NCBI GenBank assembly: GCA_964629965.1
Contig: CAZVRZ010000152.1
Location: 1-12,320 of the forward strand
DNA length: 12,320 nucleotides
Direction: 5' to 3'
From: CAZVRZ01 sp964629965
GTDB taxonomy: Bacteria > Chloroflexota > Anaerolineae > Anaerolineales > UBA4823
Shown here: positions 1 through 7,750 of the stretch, piece by piece
Position numbering within the stretch: the first letter of the stretch is position 1
Layout of the letters: the number at the start of each line of letters is the position of its first letter
Translations under genes and position numbers: made by a program
The notes under the pieces: model-generated
The model's input: only the letters and a program-made list of their open reading frames with translations
Told to the model about the DNA's origin: nothing
Database searches by the model: none

Positions 1-1
1 T

Positions 2-3000
2 GCAGCCGAGGCTGCCCAGCACGAAGAGTTGAGCGCTCTGGCATTGGCAGTAGCCGCCTTGGGGTACGCCGGTAAACGCTGTTGGAATCTGGCAGAAAAT
101 ATGCTGCGCCAGGCGGTTGATTTGGCGCCCAATCATCCTCGTGTGCTGGCTGCCCAGGGACGTTTATGTTTGGATGCTGACCAGCGCATCCAGGCGCGCC
201 AAATCTACGAACGCATGGCTGGTCTTGATGCCACCTGGGCCAGCCTGCATGCCAATTGGGGACGCAGCTATGTGGCCTATCTGTTGGGAGAATTCGACCA
301 GGCCCAACAGTTTGCCGAACAGGCATTATCTTTCTCGGAGGAGGCTATTACTCCTTTGTTTGTGCTTGCCCAGGTGGCCCTAGCACGTAATGATGTCGAA
401 GGGCTTGCCAGGGCGTTGGAATGTTTACACAACCGCAGCCCCCAGGCAGAAAGCCTGGAAGATCTGCAAAAAGAACTTAATCGCTTGCAAGCGCGGGTTA
501 AGAATGCTTCTCTGGATGCACGGTCTCCTTTGCGGCGGCGGCTTTCTGCTTTTCCAACTCTGATTCAACGCCGCGACTACTGTGGCCCATCTACCGTTGA
601 ACTGGTTTTGCGCTATTGGCAGGGCGGCCTCGATCTGACCAATGACCAGATCGCCGATAAGGTGAAATTCCCCCAAAGCGGGACACCTGTTTATCGGATC
701 CGCGAATTCTTTCACCTGGTCGGTTTCGATACGATCCGCACCAATGTGCCCATTCTGCAGTTAAAAAACTGCATTGCGGCAGGATATCCCGCTATTATCC
801 AGGAGGAGTATTCCAACTCATCTCATGTAGCAGTGATCATCGGATACGATGATGGTGAGCATACCATTGAACTACAAGACCCGATGACACATGTGGTAAC
901 TGTGCTTTCCTATGATGAACTGGATCACCTGCGTCGAAATTTTTATGACTCGGCTATCATTGCTTTTCCGCGCGGCCAGGGCAGAGAGCAAGAATTGGCT
1001 CGCCTGGGTTTGTTCGATCATCCGGTCATTGTGTGGACCGACCAGGCAGTGCTCGAATTGGATCAAGGCAGGCCCGAATCCGCGGCCAGTTTGATGGAGC
1101 GGGCAGTTCGCCGATTGCCTGCTCACATCTTATCCTGGATGATGTTGCTGCATGCCCGGTTGGAAATTTGGCGTCTGGCGCAGCAGCAATCGCAGGCAGC
1201 CAATTCATCTCGAATAAGACGGGATAAACGGGAAAATAATCTCGATCCACAAGCGGCCCGCAATCAATTTTATAAAGCCCTCGAAAATGCCAAGCGACAC
1301 CATCCCAAAGCAGAATTTGTTTATTATTTTGAGGGCAATGGTGCTTTGCTGGATACTGATTTGCCCAGGGCGCTGGTGGCATTCCAACGCTCGGGCGAGC
1401 TGGATCCTCAGGATGCTCGCAACTATGCGCTGCTAGCCGAATGTCAATACGCTCTCCGCCAGATGGAAGCAGCCTCAGAAGCCGCCTGGAAAGCGCTCAC
1501 TTATGATCCGGGCTTGCCTGCTGCCAATGCCTGGATGGGACGCTGCATGGCAGAAGTAAACCATCGAAACACAGCCCACTATACCCGGGTGGTAGCCGAG
1601 CTGGCTCCTAATTGGTGGCTTTCATACCAGTTGCAGGCGGAAACTTACCTGCAGCAAGAGGATTTTGCGAATGCCCGCCGGTACGCGGATCTGGCCTTGT
1701 CTTCCTCGCCGGAGAAGTTAGAAGCCCGGGTTTTGCGCGATATCCTGATGGCGTTCACCGGCGAAGGCCAGTCTGCAGCCGAAGATCTTGAACAGGTGTT
1801 GGAGCAAAATCTCAGGCCAATTACTCGTTATAAAGCCTGCCAAACATTGGCGCGGCTCTACCTGGGTGCTGCTGAATACGAGCGCGCTCGCCGGCAGGTT
1901 GCGTTGATCCAGGAAATCTTTCCCCAAGACCCGTGGGTACTACAGTTCGATGCTGCGGTATACTGCGCTGCTTTGCGCAAGACGCCTGGTTCCCTTGATG
2001 AAGAAACCCTGTCCAGGGTGCATGAGTTGTATCGAAAAGGTGTGCAAGCCAATCAAGGCGAGTCTTGGGTGGTGCGGGATTATTTAAGCTGTGTCAATGA
2101 TTTGCAAAGCCCACAGGCCGGTGCCCAGGCAGCCCAGAGGTTGATCCAGGAATATCCTGATAACCACAACCTGTATTACTGGTTGGGATTTTGCCTGGGG
2201 GCATGCGGAGATCACGCTGCCGCTGCCCAGGCCATGTTGACAGCTTTAAGCCACGCCGATGGAATTCGAGATCGAGAAGAGATGATGCGAGCGGTCATGC
2301 AGATTGTACGGGGATTGGGTGCAGAACAATCGTTGGATGCTTTGCGCCGCATATCCGTTCCGGAAGGCGGCGCTCCGCAATCTGAACGGGAGCGAGCCCT
2401 TGGCTTAGCCCTGGCTCAGGGAAGCGAAGACCAGCCACGGGCCAACAAGCTGGCCAGCGAGCTGCTGCGGACCGCTTTGGCAGAAGATCCAGAAGATGCG
2501 GCGGTTACCCTGCGGCTGGGAAATGTGATTTCCTCGGAGCAGGATCGAGAGATTTTATATCGCCAGTCTTTGATGCTGGCTCCCGATTGGCATTTGGCCA
2601 GGGCGAACCTGGCAGCTTACCTGGTGGATCAAAGACGCCCGGACGAAGCGTTGGAATTCACCACCGGTTACGAACGAGAAAACCTGGACATCCTGGCAGC
2701 ACATGCGCGCGCCTTGTTGGGTATGGGACATTATGAAGAAGCCGTGGATGCTTTTAGCCAGTTGGTCGAAGAAGCCGAAGAGCCAGAATCATGGTTATAC
2801 TTCGATCTTTGGGTGGCTGAACTGGAGAGTGGCTCTCGGGNNNNNNNNNNGGAGGCGCTCAAGACTGCCAGGAAAGGAATAAAGCTTTTTGATGATCCCC
2901 GGTGGTATTTGCATTTGGCTACCTCGCTGCGCTCCCTCGACCGGTTGGCGGAAGCCCAGCGTGCCATCAAGAAAGGCAAGACGTTGGGTCTAAGCGATAT

Positions 3001-3784
3001 AGATGTGCTCAAGGCCGAGTATGAAGTTGCGATGGCCTCGCAAGATTATAAGGTTGCCCTGGATATTACCTCCCGTTTGCTGGAGTTAGATGACGTGGAG
3101 GCCGGAGACGGCCGCCTGGATTGGGCGGAGGCCGCTCATCTACGCTTGCTGGTAGAATTGGGGCGCCTGGACGATGCCTTGAACTTCCTGGCGAGCGAGG
3201 AGCTGGCGGCAGAGGGGTGGGGAGAAGCTGCCTGGATGATCATGCTTACGGACGCGCATGCTCTGACGCTGGAATTGGCCGACCGGTCATTAAGACTTGA
3301 CTCGCAAAATTACGAAGCGTTGTATGCTCGTGCAGGTGCTTTAAGCAGCCTGGACCGCGAAGACGATGCTCTGGCAGCGCTGCAGCAATTACAAGAGTCT
3401 TACCCGGCAGAACATAACGCTTACGAAAAACTGGCTCTCCGCCTGGCTGCGGACGAACGCCTGGACGAGGCGCTTGAACTGGCCGAACGGTCGGTTTCTT
3501 TGGGCCCTTTTTGCCCGTTTGCCTGGGCCACGCGGGGATTAGTCAATTTTCTGCGTGCCCAAAATGAAGATGCCGAAGCAGATTTGCAGACTGCCTGGAA
3601 CCGCGCTGATAACCAGCGCCGCCGGCGTTCGAATGAATTTTGGTGGCTGTTGGCTCTTCTGCGGGAAGAAACTTCGGCAGCCGAACAGCACCGCCGGTTG
3701 GCCTATGAAGAGGCCAAAACCGGCTTGAGCCAGCGCATCTTGGCCTTGATCGAAGCGACCCTTGCTCGACCAGAGCAGGGATGA
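2..3784 (+). CDS. Giant TPR protein with an embedded C39-like cysteine peptidase domain (5' partial)
   Basis: The frame is open from base 2, with no stop before the first possible start (TTG at 29), so the true start probably lies outside the window; residue numbers here count from that TTG. Residues about 1-160 and about 325-1250 are degenerate helical repeats of tetratricopeptide type (A/L/G spacing, recurring 'LAPN', 'LDPQD', 'YDPG' at repeat ends). Residues about 175-310 form a peptidase_C39_2-like papain fold: Cys185 in 'DYCGPSTVELVL', His266 in 'SHVAVIIGYDD' and Gln283-Asp284 in 'LQDP', which fit a Cys-His-Asp triad. No ABC-transporter domain is attached and no membrane segment is visible, so this is not a classical bacteriocin exporter. 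TPRs usually mediate protein-protein contacts; the substrate is unknown. A 10-N gap falls at residues about 938-941, with the frame kept across it. The gene ends 10 bases before the convergent miaA stop. Domain calls are confident; biological role is not known. Confidence 0.88.
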   Translation, partial: AAEAAQHEELSALALAVAALGYAGKRCWNLAENMLRQAVDLAPNHPRVLAAQGRLCLDADQRIQARQIYERMAGLDATWASLHANWGRSYVAYLLGEFDQAQQFAEQALSFSEEAITPLFVLAQVALARNDVEGLARALECLHNRSPQAESLEDLQKELNRLQARVKNASLDARSPLRRRLSAFPTLIQRRDYCGPSTVELVLRYWQGGLDLTNDQIADKVKFPQSGTPVYRIREFFHLVGFDTIRTNVPILQLKNCIAAGYPAIIQEEYSNSSHVAVIIGYDDGEHTIELQDPMTHVVTVLSYDELDHLRRNFYDSAIIAFPRGQGREQELARLGLFDHPVIVWTDQAVLELDQGRPESAASLMERAVRRLPAHILSWMMLLHARLEIWRLAQQQSQAANSSRIRRDKRENNLDPQAARNQFYKALENAKRHHPKAEFVYYFEGNGALLDTDLPRALVAFQRSGELDPQDARNYALLAECQYALRQMEAASEAAWKALTYDPGLPAANAWMGRCMAEVNHRNTAHYTRVVAELAPNWWLSYQLQAETYLQQEDFANARRYADLALSSSPEKLEARVLRDILMAFTGEGQSAAEDLEQVLEQNLRPITRYKACQTLARLYLGAAEYERARRQVALIQEIFPQDPWVLQFDAAVYCAALRKTPGSLDEETLSRVHELYRKGVQANQGESWVVRDYLSCVNDLQSPQAGAQAAQRLIQEYPDNHNLYYWLGFCLGACGDHAAAAQAMLTALSHADGIRDREEMMRAVMQIVRGLGAEQSLDALRRISVPEGGAPQSERERALGLALAQGSEDQPRANKLASELLRTALAEDPEDAAVTLRLGNVISSEQDREILYRQSLMLAPDWHLARANLAAYLVDQRRPDEALEFTTGYERENLDILAAHARALLGMGHYEEAVDAFSQLVEEAEEPESWLYFDLWVAELESGSRXXXXEALKTARKGIKLFDDPRWYLHLATSLRSLDRLAEAQRAIKKGKTLGLSDIDVLKAEYEVAMASQDYKVALDITSRLLELDDVEAGDGRLDWAEAAHLRLLVELGRLDDALNFLASEELAAEGWGEAAWMIMLTDAHALTLELADRSLRLDSQNYEALYARAGALSSLDREDDALAALQQLQESYPAEHNAYEKLALRLAADERLDEALELAERSVSLGPFCPFAWATRGLVNFLRAQNEDAEADLQTAWNRADNQRRRRSNEFWWLLALLREETSAAEQHRRLAYEEAKTGLSQRILALIEATLARPEQG
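2841..2850. other. Assembly gap (10 Ns) inside the TPR gene
   Basis: Ten consecutive N bases interrupt the TPR gene. The reading frame before ('ELESGSR') and after ('EALKTARKGI') is the same when the gap is counted as exactly ten bases, and the flanks together look like one TPR helix pair, so the estimated gap length may be right. A ten-base run can also be a placeholder used by scaffolders; missing repeat units cannot be excluded because TPR arrays are prone to assembly collapse. Confidence 0.97.
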
Positions 3785-3794
3785 GCTTCCTGTC

Positions 3795-4736
3795 CTATAG
3801 GCAGGAGATGCTTTTAAGCCAGGAGCGGATCAATTCTTCTGCTTGTTGGAGAACACCGGCGTCGGCTGTGAACCAATGGATATTTGGGTCGGATAGCTTG
3901 AACCAATTTGCTTGCCGGCGCACAAAGACGCGTGTCTGCCGTTTCATCAACATCACGGCTTCTTCCAGGCTGGTTTTGCCTGACAAATAGTTGCTCATCT
4001 CGCGGTAGCCGATGGCTGACAACGTGGGAAGATCGGGTGAATACCCTGCTTCCAGCAAGCTCCAGACTTCTTCTACCAATCCTGCTGAGATCATGTTCTC
4101 GATGCGCTCGTCGATGCGTCGATACAATTCTGTTCGTGGCCGTGTTAACCCAATCATCAAAGTGGAGTAGGGGGATTTCCCTTGTTGCCGCTGCTCGGAA
4201 AAGCGTTTCCCGGTATTGAAGATCACTTCCAAGGCACGGATCGTTCTGCGTACATTACGCGCATCGATATTGGCGGCAGCTGCTGGGTCGAGAATGGATA
4301 ATTTATGGTGTAGTTCTGCTGCGCCGATTTCATCCGCCCAGCTCTGCAGCCGCGCCCGCAGCACCTGGTCGGGTTCGGCGCGGGGCACCTGCCATTCCTG
4401 GATCACAGCCTGGACATATTGCCCCGTGCCACCCACTAAGAACGGCAGGCAGCCGCGTGCCTGGATTTCTTGAATGATACGGCGCGCTTCGCGTTGGAAA
4501 AGAGCCAGGCTCCAGTTTTGGTTCGGCCAGGCGACATCGATCAAGTGGTGAGGAATGCCGCGCCTTTCTTCCAGGCCTGGTTTGGCTGTACCAATGTTCA
4601 TTCCAAAATAAAACAGGCGCGAATCAGCTGACACGATCTCTGCATTCAACTGTTCTGCCAGCAGGATGGATAATTCTGTTTTGCCTACAGCCGTTGGCCC
4701 CACGATCACGATGAGAGGCAGCGGAGTATGATCCAT
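3795..4736 (-). CDS. miaA: tRNA dimethylallyltransferase MiaA
   Basis: MiaA transfers a dimethylallyl group from DMAPP to N6 of adenosine-37 in tRNAs that read codons starting with U; it acts in the cytoplasm. At 313 residues it has the normal family length. Visible motifs in order: P-loop 'GPTAVGKT' (13-20), 'SADS' with Asp38-Ser39, followed by 'GMNIGTAKP' (45-53), 'VGGTGQYVQA' (101-110), 'NVRRTIRALEVI' and, near the C-terminus, 'IGYREMSNYL' and a basic 'RQTRVFVRRQANWFK' stretch that matches the usual RQxxW(F/L) region. The ATG directly follows the yraN stop (TGA then ATG, no spacer), and a GGGGGAG ribosome binding site lies inside the end of yraN, so translation is probably coupled. It is the last gene of the glycosyltransferase-yraN-miaA operon. 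The stop is TAG, 10 bases from the convergent TPR gene, and no terminator hairpin is visible between them. Confidence 0.97.
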   Translation of the reverse strand: MDHTPLPLIVIVGPTAVGKTELSILLAEQLNAEIVSADSRLFYFGMNIGTAKPGLEERRGIPHHLIDVAWPNQNWSLALFQREARRIIQEIQARGCLPFLVGGTGQYVQAVIQEWQVPRAEPDQVLRARLQSWADEIGAAELHHKLSILDPAAAANIDARNVRRTIRALEVIFNTGKRFSEQRQQGKSPYSTLMIGLTRPRTELYRRIDERIENMISAGLVEEVWSLLEAGYSPDLPTLSAIGYREMSNYLSGKTSLEEAVMLMKRQTRVFVRRQANWFKLSDPNIHWFTADAGVLQQAEELIRSWLKSISCL

Positions 4737-5117
4737 TCACTCCCCCTGGATGGCGTTTTCAAAATGCAGGATGCTTGCAGGCTGGTCCTTTTGAAAACGC
4801 TCAATAGCGATCACATCGAGGCGCCAATCGCCCTTTAGCTCGGGATGGGCTTGCTGGTAGTAATTCATGGCAGACAGCATATGGGCCTTTTTACGGGATG
4901 TGATCGATACTTCAGGATGGCCAAAGGTGCGGGTAGCGCGCGTTTTAACCTCTACATAAACGATAGTTTCGCTGCCAGGCATTCCTTGGCGCGCAAGCAG
5001 GTCGATTTCACCATAGGGTGTGCGGATATTCTTCCCCAGGATCTCATATCCCTGGTTTTGCAGGTATTCTGCCGCCAGCGCTTCTCCCCAGTTCCCCAGG
5101 GAATGGGCTTTTGCCAT
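4737..5117 (-). CDS. yraN: YraN / UPF0102 family endonuclease-fold protein
   Basis: A small protein of 126 residues, the usual size for UPF0102. The family has a restriction-endonuclease-like (PD-(D/E)XK) fold related to archaeal Holliday junction resolvases; its physiological job is poorly established. Seen here: 'LGNWGEALAAEYL' at 7-19, 'GEIDLLAR' at 36-43 with Asp39, and 'YVEVKTR' at 54-60 with Glu56 and Lys58, which together give the nuclease-like D..ExK core. I chose the ATG at 5117 because GGTGGA sits a good distance upstream and 'MAKAHSLGNWGE' is a typical N-terminus. A GTG at 5129 is possible and would add four residues and overlap the upstream gene. The ATG is 2 bases after the glycosyltransferase stop, and the TGA directly abuts the miaA ATG, so all three genes are probably one transcript. 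Confidence 0.93.
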   Translation of the reverse strand: MAKAHSLGNWGEALAAEYLQNQGYEILGKNIRTPYGEIDLLARQGMPGSETIVYVEVKTRATRTFGHPEVSITSRKKAHMLSAMNYYQQAHPELKGDWRLDVIAIERFQKDQPASILHFENAIQGE

Positions 5118-5119
5118 GC

Positions 5120-6316
5120 TTAATTCCACCGGTCGAGCAGGCGAGTCATGCGCGTACGCCAGTTCTGTTTTCGGTTTTGACCTTGCTGAATGACCTGCTT
5201 GTATTGTTGGATCATTAGCTGGGTAGTGTGTTGGATGTTGTAGCTGTCAGAAGCAATGCGCGCGGCTTGACCCATCTCTTTGCGCTTGTTTTGTTCAGTT
5301 GCCAGGCGGATCATTTTGGCGGTGAATGCTGCTATATCTTCGCTTGCCAGGTAACCGGTCTTACCGTCTTCAATCGTATCGCTGATGCCTGGAGAATGAA
5401 TGCCTAATACTGGCAACCCGGTAGCCATGGCTTCGATGACAGAGAGTGGGTGAACTTCGGTTACCGAGGCAGTCACGAAAGCATCTGCCATTGCCAGGTA
5501 TTCGGGTAGGCGTTCATAGGGAATCATCCCGGTAAAATGGATGCGCGCACTCAGCTCCATCAATTTGACCCGGTCTACCAAATTTTCCCTCTCTGGTCCA
5601 TCTCCCACGATCATCAGGTAAATGTTAGAGTATGCCTCTGCTGCCCCAGCAAACGCACGCAGTAAGAAAGGCAGGTTTTTCTCTGGGCCCAATCGACCTA
5701 CATACATCAAGATCACATCCTGTGGGCCAATGCCCAGCGGCTCACGAGAAACAGGTTGTATTTCCTTTTGTAAGGGAGTCAGATCTACGCCGTTCGGTAT
5801 CACTTCGATGGGGGCATCTACGCCGAATTTCTCCAGGATTGTCTTCATACCTTGCGATGGCGCAACGACCAGGTCGCATCCCCGGCAGAAGTTTGGTAAA
5901 TACGCCCGCATGGCAGTCTCTCCCACCGATTCTGGCAGGATTGGGAAATAAGCCTGTGTGTACAGGTCATAGCGCGTATGATTAGTGAATATGATAGGGA
6001 TACCGCGCGAATGACAATAAAAATGCGCCAATGATCCGCTGAGAAAAGGATGGTGCACATGTGCCACCTCCATTGAATACAGCAGGCGGCGCGCCGTACG
6101 GTTATAGCGCAAGCTCAGGTAATAGCCGGTATCTACCAGAGGAATGCCTGGTGAACGGATAATATTTGGCTCATCATCGGCGTAATCTTCATCTCCAAAA
6201 GTAAAAACGTAAACCTCATGCCCGGCGGCTTCCAGGGATTTTTTACTGATGGCAACGTAGTTTGTCACGCCGCTCACATGGGGTTTATAACGATCGATCA
6301 TCATGCCAATTTTCAT
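5120..6316 (-). CDS. GT4-family glycosyltransferase, possibly a (di)acylglycerol glycosyltransferase
   Basis: A GT-B fold retaining glycosyltransferase of 398 residues. The N-terminal domain has 'MKIGMMIDRYKPHVSGVTNY' with the glycine-rich loop (13-20), 'HVHHP' (86-90) and 'TNHTRYD' (111-117). The C-terminal nucleotide-sugar domain has 'VIPNGVD' (172-178), 'YVGRLGPEKN' (205-214) with donor-phosphate-binding Arg208 and Lys213, 'IVGDGPE' (236-242) and the EX7E motif Glu287...Glu295 in 'TEVHPLSVIEAMATGLP'. The overall pattern resembles diacylglycerol glucosyltransferases and PimB-like mannosyltransferases, so the acceptor may be a membrane lipid, but sugar and acceptor cannot be fixed from sequence. 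No membrane segment is seen; the C-terminus (about 378-398) is strongly basic with Trp residues and could dock on acidic membrane. AGAAGG at 6326-6331 is a plausible ribosome binding site for the ATG. It is the first gene of an operon with yraN and miaA. Confidence 0.9.
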   Translation of the reverse strand: MKIGMMIDRYKPHVSGVTNYVAISKKSLEAAGHEVYVFTFGDEDYADDEPNIIRSPGIPLVDTGYYLSLRYNRTARRLLYSMEVAHVHHPFLSGSLAHFYCHSRGIPIIFTNHTRYDLYTQAYFPILPESVGETAMRAYLPNFCRGCDLVVAPSQGMKTILEKFGVDAPIEVIPNGVDLTPLQKEIQPVSREPLGIGPQDVILMYVGRLGPEKNLPFLLRAFAGAAEAYSNIYLMIVGDGPERENLVDRVKLMELSARIHFTGMIPYERLPEYLAMADAFVTASVTEVHPLSVIEAMATGLPVLGIHSPGISDTIEDGKTGYLASEDIAAFTAKMIRLATEQNKRKEMGQAARIASDSYNIQHTTQLMIQQYKQVIQQGQNRKQNWRTRMTRLLDRWN

Positions 6317-6365
6317 TTTCTTAAGCCTTCTGCAGCACGCTAGCCGGGAAACAGATTGTTAGACA

Positions 6366-6394
6366 ATCGTACGCCATTGAACAAAAAACGTCAA
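6366..6394 (-). promoter_or_regulatory. Sigma-70-type promoter for the glycosyltransferase-yraN-miaA operon
   Basis: On the minus strand a -35 box TTGACG (6394-6389), a 17-base spacer and a -10 box TACGAT (6371-6366) are seen. The predicted transcript start is near 6359, giving a leader of about 43 bases before the ATG at 6316, with AGAAGG at 6331-6326 as ribosome binding site. It lies back to back with the plus-strand promoter at 6399-6427, the two -35 boxes being only four bases apart. Consensus reading only; no experimental support. Confidence 0.65.
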
Positions 6395-6398
6395 GGAG

Positions 6399-6427
6399 TT
6401 GGCCTTCAGGAATCCCCGTGGTACAAT
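6399..6427 (+). promoter_or_regulatory. Promoter of the membrane protein-JAMM-plsY operon, probably giving a leaderless mRNA
   Basis: TTGGCC (6399-6404), a 17-base spacer and TACAAT (6422-6427) form a good -35/-10 pair. The expected start point, six to seven bases past the -10 box, coincides with the ATG at 6434. No Shine-Dalgarno sequence lies just upstream of that ATG. Together these suggest a leaderless transcript. The pair of divergent promoters shares the 117-base intergenic region with the minus-strand operon. Confidence 0.6.
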
Positions 6428-6433
6428 TTTTAT

Positions 6434-7267
6434 ATGAATGATTCATTACAAAACGAGCGCAGTCGTTATTTGCCGGAAGCGAACCGGTTGAGTGTTCTTG
6501 CGGCGACGATCGTGTTGGCTTATGTGTTCACTCGTTTTGTTAACTTTCCTACCCAATTGTTGGAAATAAATTTACTGGGTATCTACCTTCCCATCGCTAT
6601 CAATATTCGCACCATAGTAGGTATCCTGGTGGCCGGTTTAACTGCCACCGGGGCAGATTGGCTTTTTCACGATCACCCGGCTTTGCGCGGCCGCCAGACT
6701 ACCCCTTACTGGATCTTACCTGCACTGAGTGCACTGGTGCTTAATTTTCCTCTCAACCAGCTTCCTTTTGGTTGGCAGTGGTGGTCTACAGTGGCTGCGG
6801 GAGGCACATTGCTGGTATTGATCCTGGTGGGGGAGTATATCTCGATCAACATCGATGATCTGCGCCAGCCGGTTGCGGCGGCTTTCCTGATAGCGGTTTC
6901 TTTTGCGCTTTACCTGGTTTTGGCAGCCAGCCTGCGTTCCAGCGGGGCGCGCTTGTATATGCTGCTGCCGGCCCTGGCTGTTGGAGCTGGGCTGGTCAGC
7001 TTGCGTACTCTACATCTGCGCATGCATGGCGAGTGGCTGGTATTTGAGGCTGCCTTGATTGCCTTCCTGGTGGGCCAGGTGATAGCTGCTTTGTATTATT
7101 GGCCTTTGTCGCCCTTGTCGTTTGGCGCCCTGGTGCTTGGACTGACATATTCCCTCAACAGCCTGTTTATCGCCATGATCGAAGAGCGCACCTGGCGGCA
7201 GGCGCTTCTTGAACCCAGCGTGGTTTTGTTGCTTTCCGTGGCAATTGCCGTATGGGTGCGCCAGTAA
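6434..7267 (+). CDS. Polytopic membrane protein of unknown function
   Basis: A 277-residue hydrophobic protein with about eight or nine likely transmembrane helices (approximately 19-38, 46-72, 92-108, 117-138, 146-167, 173-191, 201-222, 228-248 and 260-276). A short polar N-terminus 'MNDSLQNERSRYLPEANR' precedes the first helix. I recognise no catalytic motif. Acidic and polar residues sit at loop edges ('GEYISINIDDLRQP' near 133-146, 'MIEERTW' near 248-254), but nothing diagnostic. I chose the ATG at 6434 over an upstream in-frame TTG at 6356: the extra 26 residues would be polar and overlap both promoter elements, and the plus-strand -10 box predicts transcription starting at 6434. It is the first gene of an operon; its end overlaps the start of the JAMM peptidase by 16 bases, so the two are probably made together. 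The function could relate to membrane lipid work because plsY follows, but that is only context. Confidence 0.85.
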   Translation: MNDSLQNERSRYLPEANRLSVLAATIVLAYVFTRFVNFPTQLLEINLLGIYLPIAINIRTIVGILVAGLTATGADWLFHDHPALRGRQTTPYWILPALSALVLNFPLNQLPFGWQWWSTVAAGGTLLVLILVGEYISINIDDLRQPVAAAFLIAVSFALYLVLAASLRSSGARLYMLLPALAVGAGLVSLRTLHLRMHGEWLVFEAALIAFLVGQVIAALYYWPLSPLSFGALVLGLTYSLNSLFIAMIEERTWRQALLEPSVVLLLSVAIAVWVRQ

Positions 7268-7707
7268 TCGAGCCTTCCTTATGGATCAGCGGCGCACACT
7301 GGCAGCAAATGCGCAATCATGTGATTGCCTGCCTCCCGGAGGAAGCGTGCGGGATTGCCGCCGGACTAGAACGGCGCGTGTTGTCCATTATCCCGGTGAA
7401 GAATGAACTAAGCAGCCGGGATCGTTTTCGCATGGATGGCCGGGAGCAGGTTAGGGCAATATTGGATATAGAAAAGCGCGGTTGGCAATTCCAGGCAATC
7501 TATCATTCACATCCCCAGGGACCGCCGCATCCATCGCCAACCGACCTGCAAGAATATGCCTACCCAGGCGTGTTGTATTTGATCTGGTCATTAATGGATG
7601 GCGGTTGGCACTGCCATGGTTTTGAGATTGATGGGGCGTCTTACCGAGTGGTTTCATTGGCAATGATCGAAGATGAGCAACGAAATTCACTCAGTCGGGT
7701 TACATGA
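7252..7707 (+). CDS. JAMM/MPN (M67-type) zinc metallopeptidase
   Basis: A 151-residue single-domain protein of the prokaryotic JAB/MPN class. The zinc motif is complete: Glu31 in 'PEEACGI', then 'HSHPQGPPHPSPTD' with His85, His87, Ser95 and Asp98. Family members hydrolyse isopeptide or peptide bonds after a ubiquitin-like or sulfur-carrier protein (for example Mec+ of Mycobacterium removing cysteine from CysO, and archaeal desampylases). No ThiS/MoaD-like protein, E1-like enzyme or cysteine synthase is found in this window, so the substrate is unknown. It starts inside the last codons of the membrane protein gene (16-base overlap, different frame); no strong ribosome binding site is visible, which fits translation coupling. 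plsY follows after 43 bases. No signal peptide, so it is cytoplasmic. The fold and metal site are confident, the role is open. Confidence 0.92.
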   Translation: MGAPVIEPSLWISGAHWQQMRNHVIACLPEEACGIAAGLERRVLSIIPVKNELSSRDRFRMDGREQVRAILDIEKRGWQFQAIYHSHPQGPPHPSPTDLQEYAYPGVLYLIWSLMDGGWHCHGFEIDGASYRVVSLAMIEDEQRNSLSRVT

Positions 7708-7750
7708 ATAGCTTGCATCAATCGATCATGAACGAGGAGGTCGTTACTCT

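Noticed and set aside
6356..6433. Upstream TTG start that would extend the membrane protein by 26 residues
   Set aside because: The extension covers both divergent promoter elements, is polar and unlike a natural N-terminus, and an ATG with a matching promoter lies at 6434.
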